A DNA stretch of 8,609 bases from Prosthecobacter sp. (GTDB taxonomy: Bacteria; Verrucomicrobiota; Verrucomicrobiia; Verrucomicrobiales; Verrucomicrobiaceae), in contig JAIWOJ010000062.1 in the NCBI GenBank assembly GCA_020216965.1, positions 1 through 8,609 of the forward strand. The letters are read 5' to 3'. Numbering within the stretch: position 1 is the first letter of the stretch; every line of letters begins with the position of its first letter. Positions 1 through 6,727 of the stretch are shown here, one piece after another. The translations under genes and the position numbers were made by a program. Below the pieces are notes generated by a model. That model did no database searches. It had not been told where the DNA came from and saw only the letters and a list, made by a program, of their open reading frames with translations.

Positions 1-105
1 GATGCCTGGGCGATGCTGGACCGATGTACGCCAATCCTGGCTCGTCACTCTTTGGCGGCTGGAACCTGGATAAAGGCCGAGGACACCATCCAAGCTGACT
101 CATGA
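1..105 (+). CDS. C-terminal end of an upstream gene, product unrecognised (5' truncated by window)
   Basis: Frame 1 is open from the first base to a TGA at 103-105 and gives 34 residues, ending in G-T-W-I-K-A-E-D-T-I-Q-A-D-S. The stop overlaps the ATG of the next gene as ATGA (102-105), the same junction type seen between two later genes here. This supports it as the real end of a co-transcribed gene rather than a chance open frame. The fragment is too short to assign a family. Given the context it is probably another sugar-cluster enzyme, but that is inference only. Confidence 0.6.
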   Translation, partial: DAWAMLDRCTPILARHSLAAGTWIKAEDTIQADS

Positions 106-1262
106 ACACACCGGTCATCGAACTTCCACTGCATGGCCGATCCTGTGAAGCCTGCGGCATCTCCAACCTAAGGAAAGTGTGCGAGTGGTCTCATGTTGCC
201 GTCACCCGCACACGGCAATGGCTCTTCCGCAATACAATCACCATCTGCGAGACCTGCGGATTCACCTTTCTTTCGCCATGCTACGCCCCTGCGGATCTCA
301 CGCAGTATTATAGCGACTCGTATGCCAGGTTCGGCGGCCAGGCATTAGACTTTTCTCCGGAAAAGCGTCTGGCTTTCATCGACTCCGTTCTGGCATCCCG
401 TCAGAGGGGACCGGTTAAGGGAGTCATTGAGGTGGGCGGCAATGCCGATACAGCTTTTCAACGTGGGCTTGGGGAGCGGTTCGGTGTCGTTTCTTCTTAC
501 GAGCCGAACGCGGAGTGTGGCAGTGATTTCGCAGACCTAGGGCAGGCACCAGAGAGTTCTTATGACCTCCTGGTGCACTATTTCATCCTGGAGCACATTG
601 CAGATGTACGCGGCTTTCTGCGCGAATGCAGGCGTCTTCTGAGAGGCGGTGGCGTGATGATCTTGGAGGTTCCTGATCTGATGTTATATCCTCACGACAT
701 CTCTGCCCTGATCCTTCACGAGCACTGCAACCACTTCACTTTGGAAAACCTTGCTCATTTGGCAGCGCTAGAGGGCTTTGAATTGATTGACTCATCCTCA
801 ACATTATGCAGCCGCAGTTTTGGCTTTGCCGCCGCCTTTGAGCGCCTTCCTGACGGGGCCGAGCTTCCGGGCCATGTAGTACGCTGTTTTGATCGCAATC
901 TTGCAGCGCTTGATGCTGGCATCACACGTGTGACCCGTTTTCGTGAATTAGTGGAGGTCACCATGGATAGCTTGCGCTGCCACCCAGAGTGGAAAGTGGT
1001 GCTATGGGGTGCGAACGATAATTTAGTGAAGGCTCTGCCACAAGGCCAAAAGCTATCCAACGCTATCCTTGTGGATTCTGACCCGCGAAAAATCCATTAT
1101 CATCAAGCCTTTCGTGCCATTCTGCCTTCTGAGGCATTGGATGCTCTGCGAGAGGCAGACAAGCTGATACTATTCACGCGCTTGCATGCACCTGCCATTC
1201 TGGACTGGATTGAGCATCACGCCGGACGCCGTTTTGCTGATGCTGTCATTCTTGATTACTGA
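102..1262 (+). CDS. Zinc-finger class I SAM methyltransferase, sugar C-methyltransferase-like
   Basis: This 386-residue protein has the three-part layout of NovU/TylC3-type sugar C-methyltransferases. An N-terminal zinc knuckle has Cys15/Cys18 and Cys49/Cys52. A Rossmann methyltransferase core spans about 105-245, with an ILEH-type motif at 162-165 and a GGG-V-M-I-L-E-V-P-D strand near 182-192. A C-terminal nucleotide-fold-like segment spans about 298-330 (VVLWGANDN, then ILVDSDP). Family members use SAM to methylate a carbon of a keto-sugar nucleotide in the cytoplasm. The oddity is motif I: at 108-119 it reads V-I-E-V-G-G-N-A-D-T-A-F, so the usual G-x-N-x-G glycine pattern is eroded and SAM binding may be altered. 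The ATG at 102 overlaps the upstream stop as ATGA, and the zinc knuckle begins soon after, which supports this start. GC looks lower than in the following genes. The exact substrate is unknown. Confidence 0.8.
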   Translation: MNTPVIELPLHGRSCEACGISNLRKVCEWSHVAVTRTRQWLFRNTITICETCGFTFLSPCYAPADLTQYYSDSYARFGGQALDFSPEKRLAFIDSVLASRQRGPVKGVIEVGGNADTAFQRGLGERFGVVSSYEPNAECGSDFADLGQAPESSYDLLVHYFILEHIADVRGFLRECRRLLRGGGVMILEVPDLMLYPHDISALILHEHCNHFTLENLAHLAALEGFELIDSSSTLCSRSFGFAAAFERLPDGAELPGHVVRCFDRNLAALDAGITRVTRFRELVEVTMDSLRCHPEWKVVLWGANDNLVKALPQGQKLSNAILVDSDPRKIHYHQAFRAILPSEALDALREADKLILFTRLHAPAILDWIEHHAGRRFADAVILDY

Positions 1263-1284
1263 ATCCTGCTTCTTATCCTAAATT

Positions 1285-2481
1285 GTGAACAAAAGAAAAC
1301 TCATGATCGTTGGCGCTACCTGGGAGCAGGTGCCACTGGTGAAAAAGGCAAAAGAGATGGGCTGTGAAGTGATAGCTACTGCACCCTATCCCGGTGCTGA
1401 CGGGTTTGCCTATGCTGACTATGCAGAGGTAGTAGATCCGCGAGATCTCCAGCAGGTGCTTGATCTGGTGCGCAAGCATAGCGTGGACGCCATCACGGCG
1501 GATGAATGCGATTACTCAAACTACGCCGCCGCCTTTGTGCGCAATGAGATGGGCTGGCACCACCATGGCATGGACGCCGTTCAGGTGACGACGAACAAAC
1601 GCTGGATGCGCGAGCGCTGCCGCGAGCACCATATCGTGCAACCCCGCTTTGCTGCTTGCCGGACGGTGGAAGAGGTTCGCGAGGCTGCCGAACTGATCGA
1701 CTTTCCCGTGATCGTGAAGCCGGTGGACAACCGGGGATCCTTTGGCGTGCGCCGCGTGGACCGAGAGGAGGATCTGGAGTCCGCATTTCTTCACGCACTG
1801 ATGAACGCCCATTCCCGCGAGGTGCTGGTGGAGGCTTACATTGAAGGAACCCACTTGACCGTGGATGGATGTATGGACGCGGAGGGCAGGCATGTGAACC
1901 TCGGTGTCGCGTCCAAGAAGGTGATGCCTGGTGAAAAGCCCATCATCACCGAGGTGATCTACCCTGCGGAGATCACCCCTGAGCTTACCGCCCATGTGCT
2001 GGAGTCCAACACGAAGGTCATCAAGGCGCTGGGCATCAGGCGCGGAATCACGCACTCCGAATACATCCTGGATGCGCGCGGGCGGTGCTTCCTGCTGGAG
2101 ACGGCGAACCGTGGCGGCGGCGTGATGACCTCCAACATGATCATCCCAGCCATTTCTGGTGTGGACATCTCCGAACTGCTGGTGCGCGAGGCCTTCAACG
2201 AGCCATTCGACGTGAAGCCGTGGAAGGATAGCAAGGCGGCCATGCTGGGCTTCCTGGTTTTCCCGCCGGGCAAGGTGGCGAAAATCGACGGGGTGGAGGC
2301 GGCGGCGGCCCATCCCGGGGTGCTGCACCTTCGCCTGCTGATCAAGGAGGGTGACACGCTCGTACCGCCACAGTCCGGAGCAGGACGGCATGGCTTCGGC
2401 ATCTTCACAGGCGGCAGCCGTGAGGAAGTGCGGGCGCTTTGCGAAGCCACCAACCATGCGATCAAGATCACCTATGCCTGA
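1285..2481 (+). CDS. ATP-grasp ligase, carbamoyl-phosphate-synthase-like/PurK-like fold
   Basis: A 398-residue ATP-grasp enzyme. The N-terminal pre-ATP-grasp Rossmann domain (about 1-100) begins L-M-I-V-G-A. The ATP-grasp core includes TTNK at 102-105, FPVIVKPVDNRGSFGV at 140-155 (nucleotide-binding lysine and flexible loop), VEAYIEG at 182-188, HSEYIL at 257-262 and the metal-binding LLETANRGGG at 270-279. A C-terminal region starting FLVFPPGKV at 323 matches ligases such as PurK and amino-acid ligases. The family joins a carboxylate, via an acyl phosphate, to an amine or similar nucleophile. In this sugar cluster a plausible job is amide formation on an amino sugar or building of its acyl substituent (inference). 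The start is a GTG 22 bp after the previous stop with no clear Shine-Dalgarno. An internal ATG at 1303 (Met7) is an alternative that would trim the first strand. Confidence 0.85.
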   Translation: MNKRKLMIVGATWEQVPLVKKAKEMGCEVIATAPYPGADGFAYADYAEVVDPRDLQQVLDLVRKHSVDAITADECDYSNYAAAFVRNEMGWHHHGMDAVQVTTNKRWMRERCREHHIVQPRFAACRTVEEVREAAELIDFPVIVKPVDNRGSFGVRRVDREEDLESAFLHALMNAHSREVLVEAYIEGTHLTVDGCMDAEGRHVNLGVASKKVMPGEKPIITEVIYPAEITPELTAHVLESNTKVIKALGIRRGITHSEYILDARGRCFLLETANRGGGVMTSNMIIPAISGVDISELLVREAFNEPFDVKPWKDSKAAMLGFLVFPPGKVAKIDGVEAAAAHPGVLHLRLLIKEGDTLVPPQSGAGRHGFGIFTGGSREEVRALCEATNHAIKITYA

Positions 2482-3136
2482 GATCGACACAGCTACGTTG
2501 CGCGCCGTCGATGAAAAGCTGGTCGTGCGCTATTCCACTCGGCTTGCCAAGTTCGGCGATGACCCTAGAACGCTAGGCTGGGACAAACGTGAGAGCCAGC
2601 AAGCGCGCTTCAGTCTTGCAGCGGACTCCTTTGATTTCCAGGGACGGAGCATACTGGATGTCGGCTGTGGCTTAGCTGATTTTCGCGAGTTCTTAGAGCA
2701 GCGTGGCATCATGCCAGCCAGCTACTCAGGCTGTGACATCAATGCTGACCTGCTGGCCAGGTGCCGCGCGCTTCGCCCGAGAGATGCGTTTTATCAGGCA
2801 AACCTTCTCGTCGAAGATGTTCCCGGCGCGCCCTGTGACGTGGTAGTCCTCTTTGGCGTGGTGAACTTCCGCTTCAGCGAGTTCAGCAACGAGGACTTTG
2901 CACGCGGCATGATCCGCCGAGCGTTTGAGCACTGCAGGGAGGCGGTCGTGATCGATATGCTAACGGCGGAAAATGATGCTTCCTACCCCAAGGAGGACTT
3001 TGTGTATTACTATGACCCAGCGGAAATGCTTAAATTCGCGCTCAGCATCACTCCGCATGTCAGCCTGAGGCATGACTACCGCTCCATTCCGCAGCGCGAG
3101 ATGACGCTTGTCTTGAGGAGGCAGCCATGGGCGTGA
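2474..3136 (+). CDS. Small class I SAM-dependent methyltransferase
   Basis: A 220-residue methyltransferase. Motif I, I-L-D-V-G-C-G-L-A-D-F, lies at 60-70. The acidic ribose-binding residue is in GCDIN at 86-90. A CDVVVLFGVVNFRF strand occupies about 121-134. The N-terminal helix contains GWDKRESQQARF (35-46), a pattern seen in small methyltransferases of surface-polysaccharide loci. The chosen ATG at 2474 overlaps the end of the ATP-grasp gene by 8 bp. Reading further upstream in the same frame (to 2351 or 2456) only adds Arg/Ser-rich sequence antagonistic to the ATP-grasp reading frame, so it was not used. The target atom and substrate cannot be told. N- or O-methylation of a sugar or its acyl substituent fits the context. 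The last codons hold the ribosome-binding site of the next gene. Confidence 0.82.
   Translation: MPEIDTATLRAVDEKLVVRYSTRLAKFGDDPRTLGWDKRESQQARFSLAADSFDFQGRSILDVGCGLADFREFLEQRGIMPASYSGCDINADLLARCRALRPRDAFYQANLLVEDVPGAPCDVVVLFGVVNFRFSEFSNEDFARGMIRRAFEHCREAVVIDMLTAENDASYPKEDFVYYYDPAEMLKFALSITPHVSLRHDYRSIPQREMTLVLRRQPWA
3116..3121 (+). promoter_or_regulatory. Strong Shine-Dalgarno for the amidohydrolase gene
   Basis: AGGAGG sits 5 nt before the ATG at 3127, inside the last codons of the upstream methyltransferase gene. It is the only perfect ribosome-binding site seen in the block and fixes the amidohydrolase start. It may let this gene be translated independently of coupling. Confidence 0.8.
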
Positions 3137-3936
3137 TCGACATGTTCGTGCATCCGGTGGCGCACGCCTCCGAAGCGGATCTTTTTGACCTATCAAACCT
3201 TGATTGGGACCGCTGGATCCAGGAAACACTAGCAACCATGGACCGCTGTGGTGTCTCTGCTTCGGGTGTGTGCGTGATGGACGACCGCATTTTGGACAGG
3301 TCAGCGGACCTGAAAGCACTTGCGGAGGCGGACGCATCTGGGCGTCTGTGGTTCACCTTCATGCCGGACATCCGCCGTGCGGACGTCGCACGCCGTGTCG
3401 AAGCCGCCGCGGCCGCAGGGTTCAGGGGGCTGAGCTTTCACAGCTACTTGCAGCAGATCACACCGGAGGATTATGCGGCGGTGGTGAACCTTTGCCAGCA
3501 GGCAGAACAGTTGGGGCTTTTTAGCGGTCTATGCACTGCTTATGGCAGCAAGCGCATGTTTGACTACCATAGCCTGCCTCTGGCGGCCAAGGTGGCGGAA
3601 CAGGTGAGGGGTCCCGTTTTGCTCTACCACAATGGTGGGGCACGCGTGCTGGAGGCCATGCTCATGTGTGAGATGTGGCCGAACCTTTACTTGGAAACCT
3701 CCTTCAGCCTGACTTACTGGCTCGGCAGTAGCGTTGAAACGGACCTTGCTTTTGCGATTAGGAAAATCGGTGCCCGCCGGGTGATGTTCGGCTCCGACGC
3801 GCCTTTCCTTCCTGCTGACAAGGCGCTAAACGATCATGCCCTTTTCTTTGAGCGGCACGGCTTCAGCCCGGAAGACCGGGAGCTGATCCTGGGCGGCTCA
3901 GCCAGAGCCCTTTTTCCCTTCCTGCCCAAATCATGA
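3127..3936 (+). CDS. Divergent TIM-barrel amidohydrolase (amidohydrolase-2 family)
   Basis: A 269-residue protein with the amidohydrolase-2 signature set. The N-terminal strand is VIDMFVHP (3-10). A TIM-barrel strand GFRGLSFHSY lies at 98-107, a histidine strand VLLYHNGG at 164-171, and YLETS at 188-192. The C-terminal metal/catalytic Asp224 is in VMFGSDAPF (219-227), and a terminal GGSARALF lies at 256-263. Family members hydrolyse or decarboxylate small acids, lactones or amides, usually with one Zn. The canonical Asp-x-His-x-His of strand 1 is here Asp5-Met-Phe7-Val-His9, so the first metal histidine is missing. The usual Asn of the terminal GNARRLF motif is Ser258. The protein is slightly short for the family. 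It may still bind metal through the remaining His105, His168 and Asp224, or may have changed function. The start overlaps the previous gene by 10 bp, and its own stop forms ATGA with the next gene. Substrate unknown. Confidence 0.8.
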   Translation: MGVIDMFVHPVAHASEADLFDLSNLDWDRWIQETLATMDRCGVSASGVCVMDDRILDRSADLKALAEADASGRLWFTFMPDIRRADVARRVEAAAAAGFRGLSFHSYLQQITPEDYAAVVNLCQQAEQLGLFSGLCTAYGSKRMFDYHSLPLAAKVAEQVRGPVLLYHNGGARVLEAMLMCEMWPNLYLETSFSLTYWLGSSVETDLAFAIRKIGARRVMFGSDAPFLPADKALNDHALFFERHGFSPEDRELILGGSARALFPFLPKS

Positions 3937-4961
3937 CCCAGACACCCACCCAGGCCGGACGCGCCGTGCTGCTCGACTGCACGCTTCGCGACGGCAGCTA
4001 TGCGGTGAACTTCCAGTTCACCCGCCGTGATACTGCGCGTCTTTGTGCCGCCATTGAACAGGCAGGCATCGACTTGATTGAGATCGGTCACGGCCTGGGG
4101 CTGGGAGCCTCAGGAACCCGCTACGGTGTAGCTTTTGAGACGGATGAAGATTACATGGCTGCTGCTGCCGAAAGCCTAAATCGTGCAAAGTGGGGCACCT
4201 TCTTTATCCCTGGCATCGGCACGGCTGACGACATCAAAAAGGCTTTAGACCATGGCATAGGCTTCCTGCGCATCGGCACGGAGGTGGAGACTTGGCAGAA
4301 AATGCGGCCCTTTGCTGAGCAGGCAAAAGCGGCCGGTCTATTGGTCTGCGCTAACTTGATGAAGACCTACGCCGTGGAGCCCAGGCTGGCAGCCGAAGCC
4401 GCCCGTGAGATCCATGGGTGGGGCGTGTGTGACGTGATCTACATCGTCGATTCTGCTGGCTGCATGATGCCTGAGGATGTGCGTGCGTATGTGGATGCGA
4501 TGAAACAGCAATGTGCTTGCGACATCGGCTTTCACGGCCACAACAACTTGGACCTAGCGAACGCGAACTGCCTCGTCGCCCTAGAGGCTGGGGCTGTCTA
4601 TGTGGACGGCAGCATCCGCGGCATGGGCCGCAGCGCTGGCAACGCCCAGACGGAAGTCCTGGCCTTTTTGCTTAAAAAACGGGGCTATCCGATTGATGCT
4701 GACCCATTCGTGCTCTTTGAGGCGGGTGAAAAGGTGATTGTGCCTTTGAATGTTCAGTCGCAGGGGCTGCCGCCGCTAGACATCGTTATCGGAATGGCTC
4801 GCTTTCACACATCTCACATGCCCCGATTCAAGCGGGCTGCTGAGGAACATGAGATCGACTTACGCCGCCTTATTCTGGAGGTATCTGCCACAGATTGTGT
4901 CAATCCACCCGATGCTCTGATCCAAGCTGTGGCGCGAGACCTAGGCCGCATCGACGACTGA
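3933..4961 (+). CDS. 4-hydroxy-2-oxovalerate-aldolase-like DRE-TIM metallolyase
   Basis: At 342 residues this has the length of MhpE/DmpG/BphI-type 4-hydroxy-2-oxoacid aldolases. The DRE-TIM motif LLDCTLRDGSY lies at 13-23 with Arg19 and metal ligand Asp20. The metal histidines are His201 and His203 in GFHGHNNLDLANAN (199-212). The glycine-rich loop GMGRSAGNAQTEV lies at 230-242. A C-terminal helical region (about 285-338) aligns with the BphI tail. The family makes or cleaves a C-C bond between pyruvate enolate and an aldehyde. No acylating acetaldehyde dehydrogenase lies next to it, unlike meta-cleavage operons. The BphI catalytic His20 corresponds here to Tyr23, and the position of BphI Tyr290 appears to be His292, so substrate or direction probably differs. 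A biosynthetic role in making a branched or hydroxy-acid sugar substituent is inferred. ATGA overlap with the amidohydrolase gene indicates coupling. Confidence 0.82.
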   Translation: MTQTPTQAGRAVLLDCTLRDGSYAVNFQFTRRDTARLCAAIEQAGIDLIEIGHGLGLGASGTRYGVAFETDEDYMAAAAESLNRAKWGTFFIPGIGTADDIKKALDHGIGFLRIGTEVETWQKMRPFAEQAKAAGLLVCANLMKTYAVEPRLAAEAAREIHGWGVCDVIYIVDSAGCMMPEDVRAYVDAMKQQCACDIGFHGHNNLDLANANCLVALEAGAVYVDGSIRGMGRSAGNAQTEVLAFLLKKRGYPIDADPFVLFEAGEKVIVPLNVQSQGLPPLDIVIGMARFHTSHMPRFKRAAEEHEIDLRRLILEVSATDCVNPPDALIQAVARDLGRIDD

Positions 4962-4963
4962 AG

Positions 4964-5935
4964 ATGATGTACCTTTTTCTCACAGAAGCGGGCGATGGTA
5001 TCGGATTTGGGCATCTCACGCGCATGATGGCTGTGGGAGATGCTCTGCTCGAGCTAGGTGTGGAGACGAAGATGCTTGTCCAGTGGGAGGGGGTGCCGCA
5101 GATTCCCATCCTGGAGGGCCGGGCCTGGGTCCAGGCGGAGGCGTGGCGTCATGATCCGGCGGCCGCCCTCGCAAGGCATGGTGCCCGGGCGGTCCTGATC
5201 GACAGCTACCGGCTGGAGATTTGCGGCTATTCGTCCGTCACCGCCAGCGGGGCGAGGCTGGCCGTGCTGGATGACTTCTACCGCCTGCCTTTCCCCGCCG
5301 ACCTGGCCGTCAACCCCAATGTTTTTGGCGACCCAGCCTGTTATCTACCCCATGCAAAGCATGCCGTGGCCGGTGTTGAATGGGTGATCCTGAGGCCTGC
5401 CCTGACACGCCTGGCACGCACTTTCGAGGTGCGGTCACGTCTTGGGCGCGTGCTGCTCACGCTTGGCGGGAGTGATGTCCACGGGCTCGGACCGCAGCTT
5501 TCGTCAGCTGTTGCCGAACTGGGCCTGGACGTGGTCTGGGTCGCGCCAGGGCAGCCAGTGGAGCCAGCACACCCCAGGGTGACTATCCTGGGCACGCAAA
5601 CGGCAGAAGGCATGGCGCGGCTGGTGCAATCCTGTGACTTGGTGCTGTGTGGGGGCGGGCAGACCCTTCATGAGCTGGCCTGCCTGGGTGCTCCCTTCGT
5701 GGCCATAGAGCTGGGGGATGACCAGCGGCTGAACCTTGCCTTTTATGAAAGGGTGGGTTGCCTGGGGCCGAGGCTGATTTGGTCCAGCCAGACACTGACG
5801 CAAGACCTAGCCCGCAGACTGGCAGCACTCGCCCCGCAGGAAGAGCGCTCCCGGCTTTCCGAGACTGCGGGAAGCCTGGTGGATGGTAAAGGCGCGAGGC
5901 GTCTGGCGGCAGTGCTCGCGGAATTCATCAACTAG
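4964..5935 (+). CDS. PseG-like nucleotide-sugar hydrolase
   Basis: A 323-residue GT-B-fold protein resembling PseG, which removes UDP from UDP-2,4-diacetamido-2,4,6-trideoxy-beta-L-altrose in pseudaminic acid synthesis. The N-terminal motif G-I-G-F-G-H-L-T-R at 12-20 keeps the catalytic-type His17. VLIDSYR lies at 77-83, LDDF at 102-105 and NPNVFGD at 117-123. The second-domain nucleotide-binding LLTLGGSD is at 164-171, and the UDP-binding GGGQTLHELACLGAP at 230-244 precedes DDQRLN at 252-257. It could equally be a glycosyltransferase-28-like relative on another NDP-sugar, since PseG and such transferases share this fold. ATG codons at 4964 and 4967 are both possible, and the gene begins 2 bp after the aldolase stop. 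Earlier in-frame starts inside the aldolase gene were rejected because they add basic sequence outside the fold. Confidence 0.8.
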   Translation: MMYLFLTEAGDGIGFGHLTRMMAVGDALLELGVETKMLVQWEGVPQIPILEGRAWVQAEAWRHDPAAALARHGARAVLIDSYRLEICGYSSVTASGARLAVLDDFYRLPFPADLAVNPNVFGDPACYLPHAKHAVAGVEWVILRPALTRLARTFEVRSRLGRVLLTLGGSDVHGLGPQLSSAVAELGLDVVWVAPGQPVEPAHPRVTILGTQTAEGMARLVQSCDLVLCGGGQTLHELACLGAPFVAIELGDDQRLNLAFYERVGCLGPRLIWSSQTLTQDLARRLAALAPQEERSRLSETAGSLVDGKGARRLAAVLAEFIN

Positions 5936-5975
5936 CTTGGCAATGTCTGCCGCCCTCCTACCTTTTCTACCAACC

Positions 5976-6680
5976 ATGAGCACCCCATGTCCCCGAGCCC
6001 TCGTCGTCACAGCGCACTCCGATGATGAGGCTTTGGGCTGTGGCGGTACGATGGCCCGCCTGGCGAGGAAAGGATGGGAGGTGGGCGTGATCTTCATGAC
6101 CAATGGCGTGGGCGCACGCGAGGCGGCTGGAGCGGAGCAGGCAGGTGCGCGCTCCGCTGCTGCTGCGGCGGCCCTGGCCGCCCTAGGCGCGCGCCTGCTG
6201 AAGAATCATGACTTTCCGGACAATGCCATGGACTCCGTGCCGCTGCTGACACTGGTGAAGGCGATTGAGGAGACCGCGCGTGATTTCAGACCCAGCCTGG
6301 TGTTCACCCATCACGCCAATGATCTGAACATCGACCACCGCCTCGTGCATCAGGCGGTGCTCACCGCCTTTCGCCCGCTACCAGGTAGCAGCGTCCAGGC
6401 AATCCTGTGTTTTGAAGTGGCCTCAAGCACGGGCTGGGGCAGCGCGGCGCTGCCTGGTTTCCACCCCACGCTGAGCATTGACATCAGCGAGACTTTCGAG
6501 GCCAAGCTGGCGGCCCTGAGCTGCTATGACATTGAAATGAGGCCGTCGCCGCACCCGCGCTCCGCACCCATGCTGGAGACGCAGGCAAGATTCCGAGGTG
6601 CGCAATCTGGCTTGGCGCTGGCCGAGGCGTTTGAGGTGCAGCGGCTGATCATCGGCACTGGCCTGACTTTGCCCGTCTGA
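5976..6680 (+). CDS. PIG-L/LmbE family zinc N-deacetylase
   Basis: A 234-residue PIG-L-family deacetylase, which removes N-acyl groups from amino sugars or related compounds using one Zn. The Zn/catalytic motif is AHSDDE at 13-18, with Ser in place of the usual Pro. The second metal motif HHANDLNIDH is at 112-121 with His121, a TNG turn is at 42-44, and the C-terminal SPHPRS (191-196) followed by RG...AEAF is typical. The start is uncertain. ATG 5976 gives the normal short lead into strand 1. ATG 5943 would add 11 residues and sit only 7 bp after the previous stop. No Shine-Dalgarno decides. A start at 5883 would overlap the PseG-like gene and is unlikely. The coding stretch near 6120-6180 is very GC-rich (Ala-rich helix). 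Next to a PseG-like hydrolase and an ATP-grasp ligase, it may free a sugar amine for a new acyl group (inference). Confidence 0.83.
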   Translation: MSTPCPRALVVTAHSDDEALGCGGTMARLARKGWEVGVIFMTNGVGAREAAGAEQAGARSAAAAAALAALGARLLKNHDFPDNAMDSVPLLTLVKAIEETARDFRPSLVFTHHANDLNIDHRLVHQAVLTAFRPLPGSSVQAILCFEVASSTGWGSAALPGFHPTLSIDISETFEAKLAALSCYDIEMRPSPHPRSAPMLETQARFRGAQSGLALAEAFEVQRLIIGTGLTLPV

Positions 6681-6727
6681 ATCAGCGCTTGCCTGGCGGT
6701 GCATCCAGCCGATGTTATCTCATTGAT

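Noticed and set aside
1516..2490. Long minus-strand open frame of 324 codons opposite the ATP-grasp gene
   Set aside because: It is His/Arg-rich with no recognisable motif and lies wholly against a gene with full ATP-grasp signatures. It is a shadow caused by codon bias.
5883..5975. Longer N-terminus for the deacetylase starting inside the PseG-like gene
   Set aside because: It adds 31 residues unlike the family start and overlaps 53 bp of the upstream gene. The fold starts just after the ATG at 5976.
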